A DNA stretch of 64,000 nucleotides from Thermococcus eurythermalis (GTDB taxonomy: Archaea > Methanobacteriota_B > Thermococci > Thermococcales > Thermococcaceae), in assembly GCF_000769655.1 (NCBI RefSeq), contig NZ_CP008887.1, positions 496,001-560,000 of the forward strand, written 5' to 3'. The notes under the pieces were generated by a model. It made no database searches. It had not been told where the DNA came from and saw only the letters and a list, made by a program, of their open reading frames with translations. Positions 25,306 through 34,238 of this stretch are shown here, one piece after another (position 1 is the stretch's first letter; every line of letters begins with the position of its first letter). The translations under genes and the position numbers were made by a program.

Positions 25306-26646
25306 ATGAGGCCGTCCCTCAAGTTCCAATCAGTGCTTTACCTGTACATTCTCCTGCTGGCGGGGCTCTCCCTGTTGATTCCGGTTCCTTACATACTTGA
25401 GGCAGTCCTGTTTTTCCTGTTCGTCATGGTCTCGTCGGGCCTCGTCTTCTACACGCTCCTCATCTTTGCCACCCAAAGGGACTATCCGGCGAGGCCGAAA
25501 CCAGTTCCCAGGGGTTTCTTTGAGCCAACGGTTTACGTCCTCATTCCCGCCCACAATGAAGAGGCGGTCATAGAGAAAACGGCCCGTTCTGTGCTTAACC
25601 AGGACTACTCAAACTTCAAGGTCTTTCTGATAAACGACAACTCCACCGACCGGACGCTTGAGGTAATGAAGAAAATCGAATCGGCCTGGAGGGGCAAAGC
25701 GGTTGTCATCAACGTCCCGTCCCACAGGGGACGGAGCAAGCCGAGGGCCCTGAACTACACCCTTGAGGTCATAGAGGCCGCGTTCAAGTGGCCTGACTAC
25801 ATTTTTATTCTCGATGCGGACTACCTCCTCGGGCCTGATGCTCTGAGGACTCTCGTGGGCATCATGGAAAGTGCCCCCAACTACGTCATTGGGGTGCAGG
25901 GTAACGTCAGGCCGAGAAACTGGAACAGGAACTTCATCACCCGCTTTATAACCCTTGAGAGGCTCGTGGGCTTTAACGTTGCCATAGAGGGGGACATGAA
26001 GCTCAATGAAAATGGAAAGTACGGCGGAACGGTCGCTCTTCTCCGCTTTTCGCATCTCCTTCGCCTGGGCAAGTTCCGTGAGGACTCCGTTACCGAGGAC
26101 ACGGACCTCTGGGCGAGGGCGCTGATAGAGGGCTACCGCTTCTGGTACTACCACGGTGTTACTGGCTGGGAAGAGGCCGTCGAGACGATGAAGGACTACA
26201 TCAAACAGCGCTCCCGCTGGGCGCAGGGACACCTCCAGGTCATGCTTGAATACTACTGGCCAGTCCTGAGGAGTTGCTCTGGCCTTACTGAGGCCTTCAT
26301 AGAGCACTTTTACATGATGAGCTACCTTGTGCCGGTGTTCTGGTTCCTCTCGGTTCTTCTCAACGGCTACCTCGTCCTCTCGGGGGGCGTTCCCCTGGCC
26401 CTCGCCAGGCCCAGACTCTTTCTCGTGATTTCAGTCCTCGCGTTCCTTGTCTTCTGGGTCTCGGTTGCCTATTCGAACTGGCTTGAAAAACGGAGAACTG
26501 GGTTTGGAGTCCAGTGGTGGTTCGTTGGGGCTTACCCCGCTTACTTCCTTCTCTTCGTCCTTGCGGGGGTTGTTTACACGATGCGTGGCCTGCTGAGGCT
26601 CCTCGCCGGCAGGCTCCACTGGGAGAAGACGAGGCGCTTCACTTAA
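25306..26646 (+). CDS. GT2-family membrane glycosyltransferase
   Basis: A 446-residue processive-type glycosyltransferase. Two membrane segments (about residues 8-50) are followed by a GT-A domain: YVLIPAHNEEAVIEKT, FLINDNSTD, FILDADYLLGPD (the DxD-type metal site), EDTDLWARA and QRSRWAQGH (the QxxRW-type acceptor motif). Three or four C-terminal membrane segments follow. It would add sugars from nucleotide donors to a surface polymer or lipid. TATATATA lies 25-30 bases before ATG 25306, suggesting a leaderless transcript. It is divergent from the PTPS-related glycosylation operon. Confidence 0.9.
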   Translation: MRPSLKFQSVLYLYILLLAGLSLLIPVPYILEAVLFFLFVMVSSGLVFYTLLIFATQRDYPARPKPVPRGFFEPTVYVLIPAHNEEAVIEKTARSVLNQDYSNFKVFLINDNSTDRTLEVMKKIESAWRGKAVVINVPSHRGRSKPRALNYTLEVIEAAFKWPDYIFILDADYLLGPDALRTLVGIMESAPNYVIGVQGNVRPRNWNRNFITRFITLERLVGFNVAIEGDMKLNENGKYGGTVALLRFSHLLRLGKFREDSVTEDTDLWARALIEGYRFWYYHGVTGWEEAVETMKDYIKQRSRWAQGHLQVMLEYYWPVLRSCSGLTEAFIEHFYMMSYLVPVFWFLSVLLNGYLVLSGGVPLALARPRLFLVISVLAFLVFWVSVAYSNWLEKRRTGFGVQWWFVGAYPAYFLLFVLAGVVYTMRGLLRLLAGRLHWEKTRRFT

Positions 26647-27133
26647 AGGGGTCTTTCAGGGCAATCCTGTCGAGGTCTCCGGTAAGGACTTCCGAGTACA
26701 GGAAGGAAGCTGCCTTCAGGTTCTCCGCGAGCCCCTGAAGTACATGTTCAAAGACTCCCTTTAGGATAAGCATGAGGGCGAGGGGACTGTAGCCGCCCTG
26801 AACGAGGTCTGCGGTTATAAAGACCAGACCCGTGAGTATGTGGAGCACTGCGTAGCCACCGAGGGGAGGGGAATAGCGGCTGAAGAACCGCCAGTACACC
26901 GTGAAGCGTGTTCTCCTGAGCTCCTCCTCCAAGTCCGAGTTCATGAGCGCCGAGGCAGTGAAGAACGCCCACGCTGTCAGGTATATGAGCGCGGGGGCTG
27001 TCCGCCCCGTCGCTGCGTTTATGCCGGCCATTACTGCCGAAACTGCCGAGCATGCCCACAGGAACACCTTATACGCTCCCATAGCGCGTATGAGTGTTTT
27101 TCTGAGCCTCGGGAACGTGGCGACTACCCTCAT
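26639..27133 (-). CDS. Hypothetical membrane protein, 164 aa
   Basis: A 164-residue protein with four hydrophobic segments (about residues 22-42, 47-63, 93-112 and 116-132). It is coupled by ATGA overlap to the TtuA-like gene upstream and converges with the GT2 gene, overlapping its end by 8 bases. I do not recognise it, and a role linked to tRNA thiolation is not evident; the coupling may be incidental. Confidence 0.65.
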   Translation of the reverse strand: MRVVATFPRLRKTLIRAMGAYKVFLWACSAVSAVMAGINAATGRTAPALIYLTAWAFFTASALMNSDLEEELRRTRFTVYWRFFSRYSPPLGGYAVLHILTGLVFITADLVQGGYSPLALMLILKGVFEHVLQGLAENLKAASFLYSEVLTGDLDRIALKDPFK

Positions 27134-28050
27134 CTTTTCACCCTGAAGTCTATCGGCTCTTCAAGGCGCCAGAACCTGCAGAACGAGCAGACTTCTCCGC
27201 TCGACGGCATGCCGCAGACTCTGCACTCTCTCAGCTCCGCCTCCTGAAGTTCGGCCTCGAAGAGGTGCCTCTTTCGTAGAAAGCCCTTGACGAAGTTGAT
27301 TTTCGTCCCGGGCCTCTTCTCTTCCATCTCGTTGAGTATCTCCTTGTATTCAATCGTTGTCGCTCCAACGGAATAGGGACACTCCTCCATCATGTACTCG
27401 ATGCCATTAGCGAGAGCGTAGGCCACCACTTCCCTCTCTGTGACCTCGTACAGCGGTTTGACCTTCTTCACGAGCTTGCCGTTGAACTGGCTCGGCGTCA
27501 CCGGCCCCTGCTTCGCTAAGTACTGTGTGTTCCAGTGCATCATGTTCGAGAAGATGAAGCTCGCCTCGTCGTCGAGGTTGTGGCCGGTGGCGACGGCGTC
27601 AAAGCCGTTGTCGTAGGCGAACTTGTTGAAGATGTAGCGCTTCGTTAAACCGCAGTAGGAGCAGGTCGGCCTCCTTGTCCTAACTTCTCCGATTCCTTTG
27701 CCGAGAAGCTCTTTGACGCGGACTATGTGAAGAGGAACCCCTAAGGCCTCGCACTGTTTCTTAGCGTAGCTCTCGCTCTTTTCCGAGTACTCGCCGATTC
27801 CGAGGTTTATGTGGAGGCACTCTATGTTGTAGCCGAGCTTCTTGAGGATGTAAGCGGTGACGGCCGAGTCCTTGCCACCGCTGACGACCACAAGAACCCT
27901 TTCATCTGGTTTGAGCATTTTGTAGCGCTCTATCGTTCGTTTGACCTTTCTCTCGAAGTACTCCTTGAAGTGCTCCTCGCAGAGGTACATCTTTGGGTAG
28001 TGAAGCTTGATGAAGGCTGGTTTCTTACAGAACTTGCATCTCATCGGCAT
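27130..28050 (-). CDS. TtuA-like tRNA 2-thiolation protein (TIGR00269 family), copy 2
   Basis: A 306-residue PP-loop ATPase with an N-terminal zinc finger (CKFCKKPAF...CEEHF), VVSGGKDSAVTAY (PP-loop), PTCSYCG and MEECPYSV (cluster Cys), ATGHNLDDEASF and a C-terminal zinc finger (CRVCGMPSSGEVCSFC). It has the same architecture as the protein at 7668-8645 but differs throughout, so the two probably serve different tRNA uridines or partners. A GGTGA site precedes ATG 28050. It is the first gene of a two-gene operon with a membrane protein. Confidence 0.9.
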   Translation of the reverse strand: MPMRCKFCKKPAFIKLHYPKMYLCEEHFKEYFERKVKRTIERYKMLKPDERVLVVVSGGKDSAVTAYILKKLGYNIECLHINLGIGEYSEKSESYAKKQCEALGVPLHIVRVKELLGKGIGEVRTRRPTCSYCGLTKRYIFNKFAYDNGFDAVATGHNLDDEASFIFSNMMHWNTQYLAKQGPVTPSQFNGKLVKKVKPLYEVTEREVVAYALANGIEYMMEECPYSVGATTIEYKEILNEMEEKRPGTKINFVKGFLRKRHLFEAELQEAELRECRVCGMPSSGEVCSFCRFWRLEEPIDFRVKR

Positions 28051-28168
28051 TTTTCTTCACCTTAGAACCCTTCTTTTAGGCTAATTAAATGTTTGTGGTG
28101 ACGTAGCAAGGCATATAACCTTTGGGAACGAAGCTTACTATTGAAAATGGAGGGTTCCGGCCATAAGG

Positions 28169-29908
28169 TTGGATACAATCGTTGCACCAATTCTAATAGC
28201 GGTTCTTGTTAGTGTCGTTTTTTCATCTGCGTGCATTGAGGGAGGGGGTACTGCGACCCAAACGCCCAAGGAGCACGTTACATCGAGGGTTCCTTCAGGC
28301 ACTGGTACTGACACGATAGTATCTAAGGAGGTGGACTCCGATGGGGATGGCCTCTCAAATTGGGATGAAATAAACGTTTATAGGACGGATCCTGACAGGA
28401 AAGACACGGATGGCGATGGTTTGGACGATGGTGAAGAGGTTAAGATTGGGACTAACCCATTGGGGGCCGACACGGATGCGGATGGGATCCCTGATGGAGA
28501 GGAACTTGAACTTAAAACTAACCCCTTAACCAATGACACCGATGGCGATGGGTTGAGTGATTACAGGGAAGCCTTTATCTTGAATACGAGTCCGGGCCTC
28601 GAGGATACTGACGGTGATGCTCTTTTAGACGGCGTGGAGTTATCCAAAGGAACCAACCCGTTGAAGGCCGACACGGATGGTGATGGTCTCAGCGATGGAG
28701 ACGAGGTTCTCACCTACGGAACGAATCCCTTAGTGAACGATACTGACCGGGATAACTTGACAGATGGGCGGGAGGTTTTAGTCTACTACACCAATCCCCT
28801 CATGATGGACACCGACGGGGATTACCTGCCTGACGGATACGAGGTTGGGATTGGAACCGACCGACTCATGACTGGAGGTACGAAGGAACTGAAACAGACG
28901 CCCTCAAATCCGCCCTAAGTTTTCTGCTGAGAAAAAAGTTGAGAATATCTCATCGCGCTTTTTGGGGTATACTTCAGCCCTTGACTGGGCGTGGGCGGTT
29001 TTGGGGTGGATTGATGAAAATATCGAGTACAACTATACAAAGGCGGAGTACGTGAACCAAAGTGTTGAGTTGTGGGACTCTCTTAATGAGAGCGAAAAGG
29101 AACGGTACCTCAACCTTACAATGCTCCAGGCTACCAACGACACGGCTTTTGCCCTGCGTAGCGGGATATGCACAGACTACGCAATTCTAACCGCCGACCT
29201 CCTCCTCGACGCCAACGTTAGTCCAGTTTACGTTCTCAGCATCGACTACTGGAACCAAACGATAGGTCACGCAACAGTAGCGATAAAAATCAACGGCACG
29301 TATTTTGTCCTCGATCAGGAACTCCCGATAATCCCCCTTGGCAACTACTACTGGTACTCAATCGAGAGGGGTATGGGCGAAATAGAGAACGTGACGTTCT
29401 ACAGGATTTCTCTGGACGGGAAGGGTGAGGTTAACGTGGAGAACTGGACGTGGGCCTGTGAGAGGCTTGGAAGTATGGCGTACAGAATGACCTGGGAGGA
29501 CATTGGGCTAATCGAGAATCTAACTGAGGAGCTACTCCTTGAGAGGTATCCTCAATACCACAGGGATGTGAGGCTGAAAGAGAACGCTGAATCTGACTTT
29601 GAATCGCTGGTGAACACTGGACGACCTGCCAATAATTATCTTCCGTATGGATTTACGGAAGGGTGGGTTTTATACGGGATATCCGATTTGGCGCTTTATT
29701 ACCATCCCCTACTGGCGGAGAAGCTCGTCCGCTATTACTGGCTGGGGCCTCGGTTCGGGGAGAAAGTGAATGGGATAAACCGCTGAGGGAGTGCGACGCC
29801 TACTACATGAAGATAGGTCTTATCAACGATGAAATTAGGATATCCGCACATACAGGCGACTCCTGGAGCTATCCCGGGTTAGTGATTGTATTGGAGGTGG
29901 CAAGGTAA
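28169..29908 (+). pseudogene. Lipoprotein with TSP3-like calcium repeats and transglutaminase domain, frameshifted
   Basis: The first segment (28169-28918, 249 aa) has a lipobox (VVFSSACIEGG) and about eight Asp-rich repeats of the type DTDGDGLxDGxE, as in thrombospondin type 3 calcium-binding repeats. The second, open from about 28890 and ending at 29786, is a transglutaminase-like domain with RSGICTDYAILTADLL (Cys), TIGHATVAI (His) and YFVLDQELP (Asp). A third frame to 29908 carries WDKPLRECDAYYMKIGLIND and ends LEVAR. The pieces follow one another with single-base frame changes near 28900 and 29765. The TTG 28169 start is weak because the only good ribosome site (28149-28154) is out of place, so a third lesion may exist. 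Confidence 0.7.
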
Positions 29909-29933
29909 AGGGAGCCTGCTGTTCTCTCTTGTT

Positions 29934-29953
29934 GAGTTTTCTATTTTTTCTTT
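29934..29953 (+). terminator. T-rich termination tract
   Basis: A run of T-rich sequence (GTTTTCTATTTTTTCTTTC) follows the end of the frameshifted lipoprotein gene. Oligo-T tracts terminate archaeal transcription. Confidence 0.4.
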
Positions 29954-30047
29954 CAGTTATGGCTTTTTGAAGCCCCTCCCACTGTGAGGGCTCTTCTTAA
30001 TGTCATCTATGTGATGTTAGCCTTGTTTTGTGGGGGAACCTTCGGTA

Positions 30048-30578
30048 TTAGCCTCTCCTTATCTTAAACGGATACCTGCCCTTCTTTTTTGCCACGATGG
30101 CGGCGTAGTAGAACTTATCCTTCCTCCACTCCTCGGCTATGCGCTCGGTGCTCTTCATCAGCTTGATGTAGACTTCGTCGATGTTGTTGTATTCCCTTAC
30201 AACCGGCCGGCCCTGCTTTGCTGTCCTTACCTTAATCTTTGGAACGTTCTTTTTGAAAGGAAATATTCCTCTTTGTTCATATTCTACTCCCCCGAATTTA
30301 CCCGCGTAGGCTCTCCCCTCACTGTCCACTATGATAATCGTTGCGCTCTTGGGCATGTTCTCCAGAAGAGCGCGTTTGTCTATCTTAACGGCGTGCTTGA
30401 TGGCCACTTTGGTGTTCTGGCGGTTTTTTGGAGTTATGTTGTACTCAGGGTCTTTGAACATTCTGACGATGTTGAGCCCCCTGCTGAGCTCAAGCTCCTC
30501 CTCCCATTCTCTTTCCTTTCTCCAGGACAGAACCAGGTATGCAACCGCGGACCCGATGACCATGGCCAGGGCTTCCAC
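30048..30578 (-). CDS. Hypothetical protein with N-terminal membrane anchor, 176 aa
   Basis: One membrane segment at residues about 4-18, then a basic and acidic cytosolic part with strands such as SATIIIVDSEGRAYAG and a Lys-rich end. I do not recognise it. GTG 30578 is preceded by GGTGAT three bases away, which sets the start. It is monocistronic and lies downstream of the DUF257 pair on the same strand. Confidence 0.65.
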   Translation of the reverse strand: MEALAMVIGSAVAYLVLSWRKEREWEEELELSRGLNIVRMFKDPEYNITPKNRQNTKVAIKHAVKIDKRALLENMPKSATIIIVDSEGRAYAGKFGGVEYEQRGIFPFKKNVPKIKVRTAKQGRPVVREYNNIDEVYIKLMKSTERIAEEWRKDKFYYAAIVAKKKGRYPFKIRRG

Positions 30579-30701
30579 ATAATCACCCGTGACGTAATTT
30601 TATCAGGACTTTAAGAAGTTTTTCTGTCCCGGCTGTTTGGAATATCATTAGGGGAAATAAAACAGAAAAGATGCTGTAATCTCGCTGTTTTCTTCTCCGC
30701 A

Positions 30702-31316
30702 TTACTTAAGCTCTATCTCGCGCCCTTCCTCTCCAATTTCAAGAGATTTCAGGACTGTGAGCTTTGTCTTTTCCGTGAATGCCAGAACCCGCGTGAAGGC
30801 CTCCTCAAGGAGGGCCAGGTACCCTTTATCCGCGATCTCCCCGTTGATGAAGTAGAAGGCAACTTTCCGGGGGTTTCCGAGGAATGCGGACGCCATGTCT
30901 GCGAGTGCCAGTATAAAACTCCTGTCCCCGTTTTGGAGGGGGACGAGTCTCTCGGGGTTCATGATGAGGGCTACAGTAAAGTCGTTTTTTGAGTACAACC
31001 TCTGCACAGTCTTGGTTACCTTACTCATAAAGATTCCCGGGTCATTGTACGGGTTAACGTCCAGCACCACGTTGCCCCAGCTTGAGACCCCTCCCACCTT
31101 TATTCTTCTGATGTTGGTGGGAACGCCGCTGCCTGAGAGCCTGAGCCACCTGAGAACTATCAGGCTGGAGTCTATCACGTCAATAAGAAGGATTCTGTCC
31201 CAGCCGTACTTCTCGCCAATTCTGTAGAATGCGAGGGGATATGCTGACAGGGAGGTGTGTTCGATGAGGACGCTCTCCCCGGGAGAAATCCTTGATAGGT
31301 ACTCCTTAAAGTCCAT
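30702..31316 (-). CDS. DUF257 family protein
   Basis: A 204-residue DUF257 protein: PGESVLIEHTSLSAYPLAFY, ILLIDVIDSSLIVL, IRRIKVGGVSSWGNVVLDV and VALIMNPERLVPL are the family's core strands. No Walker A loop follows strand 1. GGGGTGA precedes ATG 31316, which lies 11 bases inside the end of another DUF257 gene, so the pair is cotranslated. Function unknown. Confidence 0.87.
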   Translation of the reverse strand: MDFKEYLSRISPGESVLIEHTSLSAYPLAFYRIGEKYGWDRILLIDVIDSSLIVLRWLRLSGSGVPTNIRRIKVGGVSSWGNVVLDVNPYNDPGIFMSKVTKTVQRLYSKNDFTVALIMNPERLVPLQNGDRSFILALADMASAFLGNPRKVAFYFINGEIADKGYLALLEEAFTRVLAFTEKTKLTVLKSLEIGEEGREIELK

Positions 31317-31911
31317 TTTCAGTCACCCCCGGCGACTTTAAGAGCTGGACGTTCCTGCCGTCTATTTTCACCACGTAGTCAGAGTCCAGTTCAAGCCCCT
31401 TCCTGAGGTACTCGGAGGCGATGTCCGTGTTGAGGAACAGAAAGTTGGTTCTGTTCTCTATGGTCAGGTATCTTCTTGTTACTCTTTCAAAATACCGCTC
31501 CAGCTTGGGGGGGTTGTCTATGAATGGAAATGAGAACTTCTCCATCCCCACTACTATCGTGTGGTTCCTTGACTGCTCTGGGACTCTCCTTGCGAGCTGG
31601 CCATAGGCCGCGAGGTGGTAGTCAAAGTCTTCCATGACATCAACCCGTCCTATGAGCTTTCCTGTCTTAACGACGCCCCTTTCCTTTATCACTGGAACGT
31701 CACTGATGTCCAGCTCCTTCCCCTCAAACTTCAGGTTCTGGATAAAAATGTGAAGGGTGTCCCAGATATCGACTATAAGGGGGGTTATACCTTTCTGCCT
31801 CCACCTGTTGACAATTTCAAAGAACGTCAGTTCGGGGTGGCCCTTCGATGGGTACTCCACCAGGATTATGCCCTCTCTGGCGTTTGTGAGGGCATCAAGG
31901 ATTGTATTCAT
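31306..31911 (-). CDS. DUF257 family protein
   Basis: A 201-residue DUF257 protein: AREGIILVEYPSKGHPELTF, PLIVDIWDTLHIF and HTIVVGMEKFSF. It is the first gene of a DUF257 pair overlapping by 11 bases. ATG 31911 is chosen because GGGTGGTG lies just upstream. An AT-rich TATA region (ATTTATGCAT on the minus strand) is at about 31943-31952. Function unknown. Confidence 0.87.
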   Translation of the reverse strand: MNTILDALTNAREGIILVEYPSKGHPELTFFEIVNRWRQKGITPLIVDIWDTLHIFIQNLKFEGKELDISDVPVIKERGVVKTGKLIGRVDVMEDFDYHLAAYGQLARRVPEQSRNHTIVVGMEKFSFPFIDNPPKLERYFERVTRRYLTIENRTNFLFLNTDIASEYLRKGLELDSDYVVKIDGRNVQLLKSPGVTENGL

Positions 31912-32027
31912 ATACACCACCCAGAACTAAAATACAGTGTCAATGCATAAATACTTTTCTCAATGCTCTTCTATGTGTGTTAATGGTTAGCGTATATGGG
32001 AGAATTGGGAAAAAGTAGTGATGGGAG

Positions 32028-33491
32028 TCAGCTGAGCGACTCTATCTTTTCCTTCCAGTTCCCCGGCTTCCTGAAGTCCTTCTCGGTGTAGAGGCCCTCC
32101 TTCTTGAGTATTCCCCTCGCGGCGAGGAGGCCGGTGGCGGCTGCGTTTACTATGTCCCTGCTCAAACCGGCTCCGTCTCCAGCGGCAAAGATGCCCTCGA
32201 TGCTCGTCTCAAGGTTCTCGTCTACCTCGACCTTCATGGCATAGTACTTGATTTCCGGCGCGTAGAGGAGTGTGTGGTCGCTTGCAACGCCCGGAAGAAC
32301 GCGGTCGAGCTTTTCCAGGCCCTCTATGATGTTCGTCACGACACGGTGCGGTAAAGCCATCGCTATGTCTCCCGGCGTTACGTTCTTTAAGGTGGGCTCG
32401 ACGTCGCTCCTCCTTATCCTCGCCCACGTGCTCCTCCTTCCCCTCCTCAGGTCGCCGAGGCGCTGAATGAGGGGCTTCCCACCGCCTATCGTGGTAGCTA
32501 ACTGCGCTATGCTCTTGCCGTAAGCTGTCGTGTCCTCAACGGGCTCGGTGAGCTCTATCCTGCTCAGGAAGGCGAAGTTGGTGTTGTTGCTCTTCTTCTC
32601 GTGCATCGAGTGACCGTTTACACCGACGTAGCCGTCGTAGCGCTCCTCGACGACGAAGCCGTTCGGGTTGGTGCAGAAAGTCCTCACGAAGTCGTCGTAG
32701 GTGTCGGTGTAGATGTGGAACTTGGGGTCGTGGTTTATGCTCGTTATCGGCTCCATGACTATCGCCGGAACCTCAACGCGGACGCCAACGTCAATGGGCC
32801 CGTGCCTCGCCTTTAGGCCTATCCTCTGGGCCACCTCGTGGAACCAGTCCGCCCCGCCCCTTCCGGGGGCAACGATTATGTAGCGGGCTTTAATCTCGAA
32901 GACGTCCTTTCCGCGCCTCACTTTGACCCAGCCCTTTCCGAACTCCAAAGCCTTCGTCCAGAGGAGAAACTTGACCCCTTTGCTCTCCAGATACCGCTTT
33001 ATGTCGTCTATGACCTCGGGCGTCCTGTCGGAGCCTATGTGCCTCTGGATTATGGGTATGAACTTCACTCCCGCCTGTGCCGCCTTCTGCTCCCAGTACT
33101 TCACCTGCTCCGGGTTCCCCTTGAAGAGGTTCCTCGGTGCTTTATGCTTTAGAAAAATCTGGTCAACTTCCCATACGAGCTGCCAGGCGTAGTTCTCATC
33201 GTTCGTCAGCTCGGTTAGGTCACCGCCAATGTCCGGACGGAGGTTTATCGTGCCGTCGCTCAGACCGCCGGCGCCGCCGACACCGCTCATTATGTGGCAG
33301 GGCTTGCACTCGACACAATAACCGAGCTCGTACATCGGACAAACGCGCTGCTTGACGTCGCCGCCTTCATCTATGACGAGAACGCTCAGGTCGCTCTTCT
33401 CCGCCAGCTCGTAGGCCGCGAAAAGTCCAGCGGGGCCAGCTCCAACAATAACGACGTCGTAGGTCTTTCCGTCTCCGGTTCCAGAAACCAT
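32028..33491 (-). CDS. FAD-dependent dehydrogenase (COG2509)
   Basis: A 487-residue flavoprotein. VVIVGAGPAGLFAAYELAE is the FAD-binding GxGxxG fold; CPMYELGYCVECKPCHIMSGVGGAGG follows with several Cys near a Gly-rich loop; GIFAAGDGAGLSRDIVNAA is the second FAD motif. The family is widespread, but its substrate is not known. The start is ATG 33491. The promoter region contains one arm of an inverted repeat (33531-33540). Confidence 0.88.
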   Translation of the reverse strand: MVSGTGDGKTYDVVIVGAGPAGLFAAYELAEKSDLSVLVIDEGGDVKQRVCPMYELGYCVECKPCHIMSGVGGAGGLSDGTINLRPDIGGDLTELTNDENYAWQLVWEVDQIFLKHKAPRNLFKGNPEQVKYWEQKAAQAGVKFIPIIQRHIGSDRTPEVIDDIKRYLESKGVKFLLWTKALEFGKGWVKVRRGKDVFEIKARYIIVAPGRGGADWFHEVAQRIGLKARHGPIDVGVRVEVPAIVMEPITSINHDPKFHIYTDTYDDFVRTFCTNPNGFVVEERYDGYVGVNGHSMHEKKSNNTNFAFLSRIELTEPVEDTTAYGKSIAQLATTIGGGKPLIQRLGDLRRGRRSTWARIRRSDVEPTLKNVTPGDIAMALPHRVVTNIIEGLEKLDRVLPGVASDHTLLYAPEIKYYAMKVEVDENLETSIEGIFAAGDGAGLSRDIVNAAATGLLAARGILKKEGLYTEKDFRKPGNWKEKIESLS

Positions 33492-33530
33492 ATTTCCCTT
33501 ACCGGTGTCTCTGGGTTGTTCCTTAAAAAG

Positions 33531-33597
33531 TTTTTGGCAAATTCCTGGTTAATCTGTTTTCATTTTTTCCCTGCTATTAACACGAACTTGCCAAAAA
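33531..33597. promoter_or_regulatory. Separated inverted repeat in a divergent promoter
   Basis: TTTTTGGCAA at 33531-33540 and its exact complement TTGCCAAAAA at 33588-33597 lie between the FAD dehydrogenase and the CBS gene. Each arm is close to the TATA region of one gene, so a shared regulator may bind both. Confidence 0.4.
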
Positions 33598-33650
33598 ATC
33601 CCCGAAACCTTTAAACACTTTTGTGTATTATTAAATTCAGTGGGTGCATT

Positions 33651-34208
33651 ATGGAGCAAGTAAAGACCTTTGAGAATAACAAAGCTACAAAGGCCAAGAA
33701 AGTGAAGATAATCCACAGCAAGCGCAGAATGATACAGCTCCAGCGCAAGGAGGAGCTCAGCCACAACATCCGCTACATCTCCAAGGTTCCCGTCAGGCTG
33801 GTCATGGACAGGGAGTTCCTGACGCTTCACCCTGAAGACCCCCTATCAAAGCTCGTGCAGAGCCTCAGGGACGAGGAAAGCTCCGCTGTCATCGTTGATA
33901 ATGAGGGCAAGCTCCTTGGCTTCGTCACCATGAAGGACATTCTCCGCTTCTTCGAGCCCCCCAAGAGGTACTCCATAGTCGGTGTCGGCCTGCTGAAGAA
34001 GTATTCCATTAACCGTGCCTCCCGTGTGGGGGACATAATGGTTCGCAGGCCCGTAACCATCCACGTCAATGACAACCTCGGTCGGGCGATAGGGATAATG
34101 CTCGAAACGGGAAAGCACCACCTCCCGGTTGTTGACGATGAAAACCGCGTCCACGGCGTCCTTGAGGTCAAGGACATAATCCGTCTGATTCGCATAGTCT
34201 CCTCGTGA
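33651..34208 (+). CDS. CBS-domain protein
   Basis: A 185-residue protein with a basic N-terminal tail (TKAKKVKIIHSKRRMIQLQRK) followed by two CBS motifs forming one Bateman module: SSAVIVDNEGKLLGFVTMKDILRFF and HHLPVVDDENRVHGVLEVKDIIRLI. Bateman modules bind adenine nucleotides and control partner proteins. It lies 30 bases before two CPA2 antiporters and may regulate them in response to energy state (inference from position). TTTAAACAC near 33609 is the likely TATA box. Confidence 0.88.
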   Translation: MEQVKTFENNKATKAKKVKIIHSKRRMIQLQRKEELSHNIRYISKVPVRLVMDREFLTLHPEDPLSKLVQSLRDEESSAVIVDNEGKLLGFVTMKDILRFFEPPKRYSIVGVGLLKKYSINRASRVGDIMVRRPVTIHVNDNLGRAIGIMLETGKHHLPVVDDENRVHGVLEVKDIIRLIRIVSS

Positions 34209-34238
34209 GCCTCTAAAAACCAAAGCGGGATGATAATC

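Noticed and set aside
28350-28860. Periodic GATGGxGATGG-like DNA read as a tandem repeat array or CRISPR.
   Set aside because: The periodicity comes from coding for DxDGDG calcium-type protein repeats; the units vary in length and sequence and there are no spacers.
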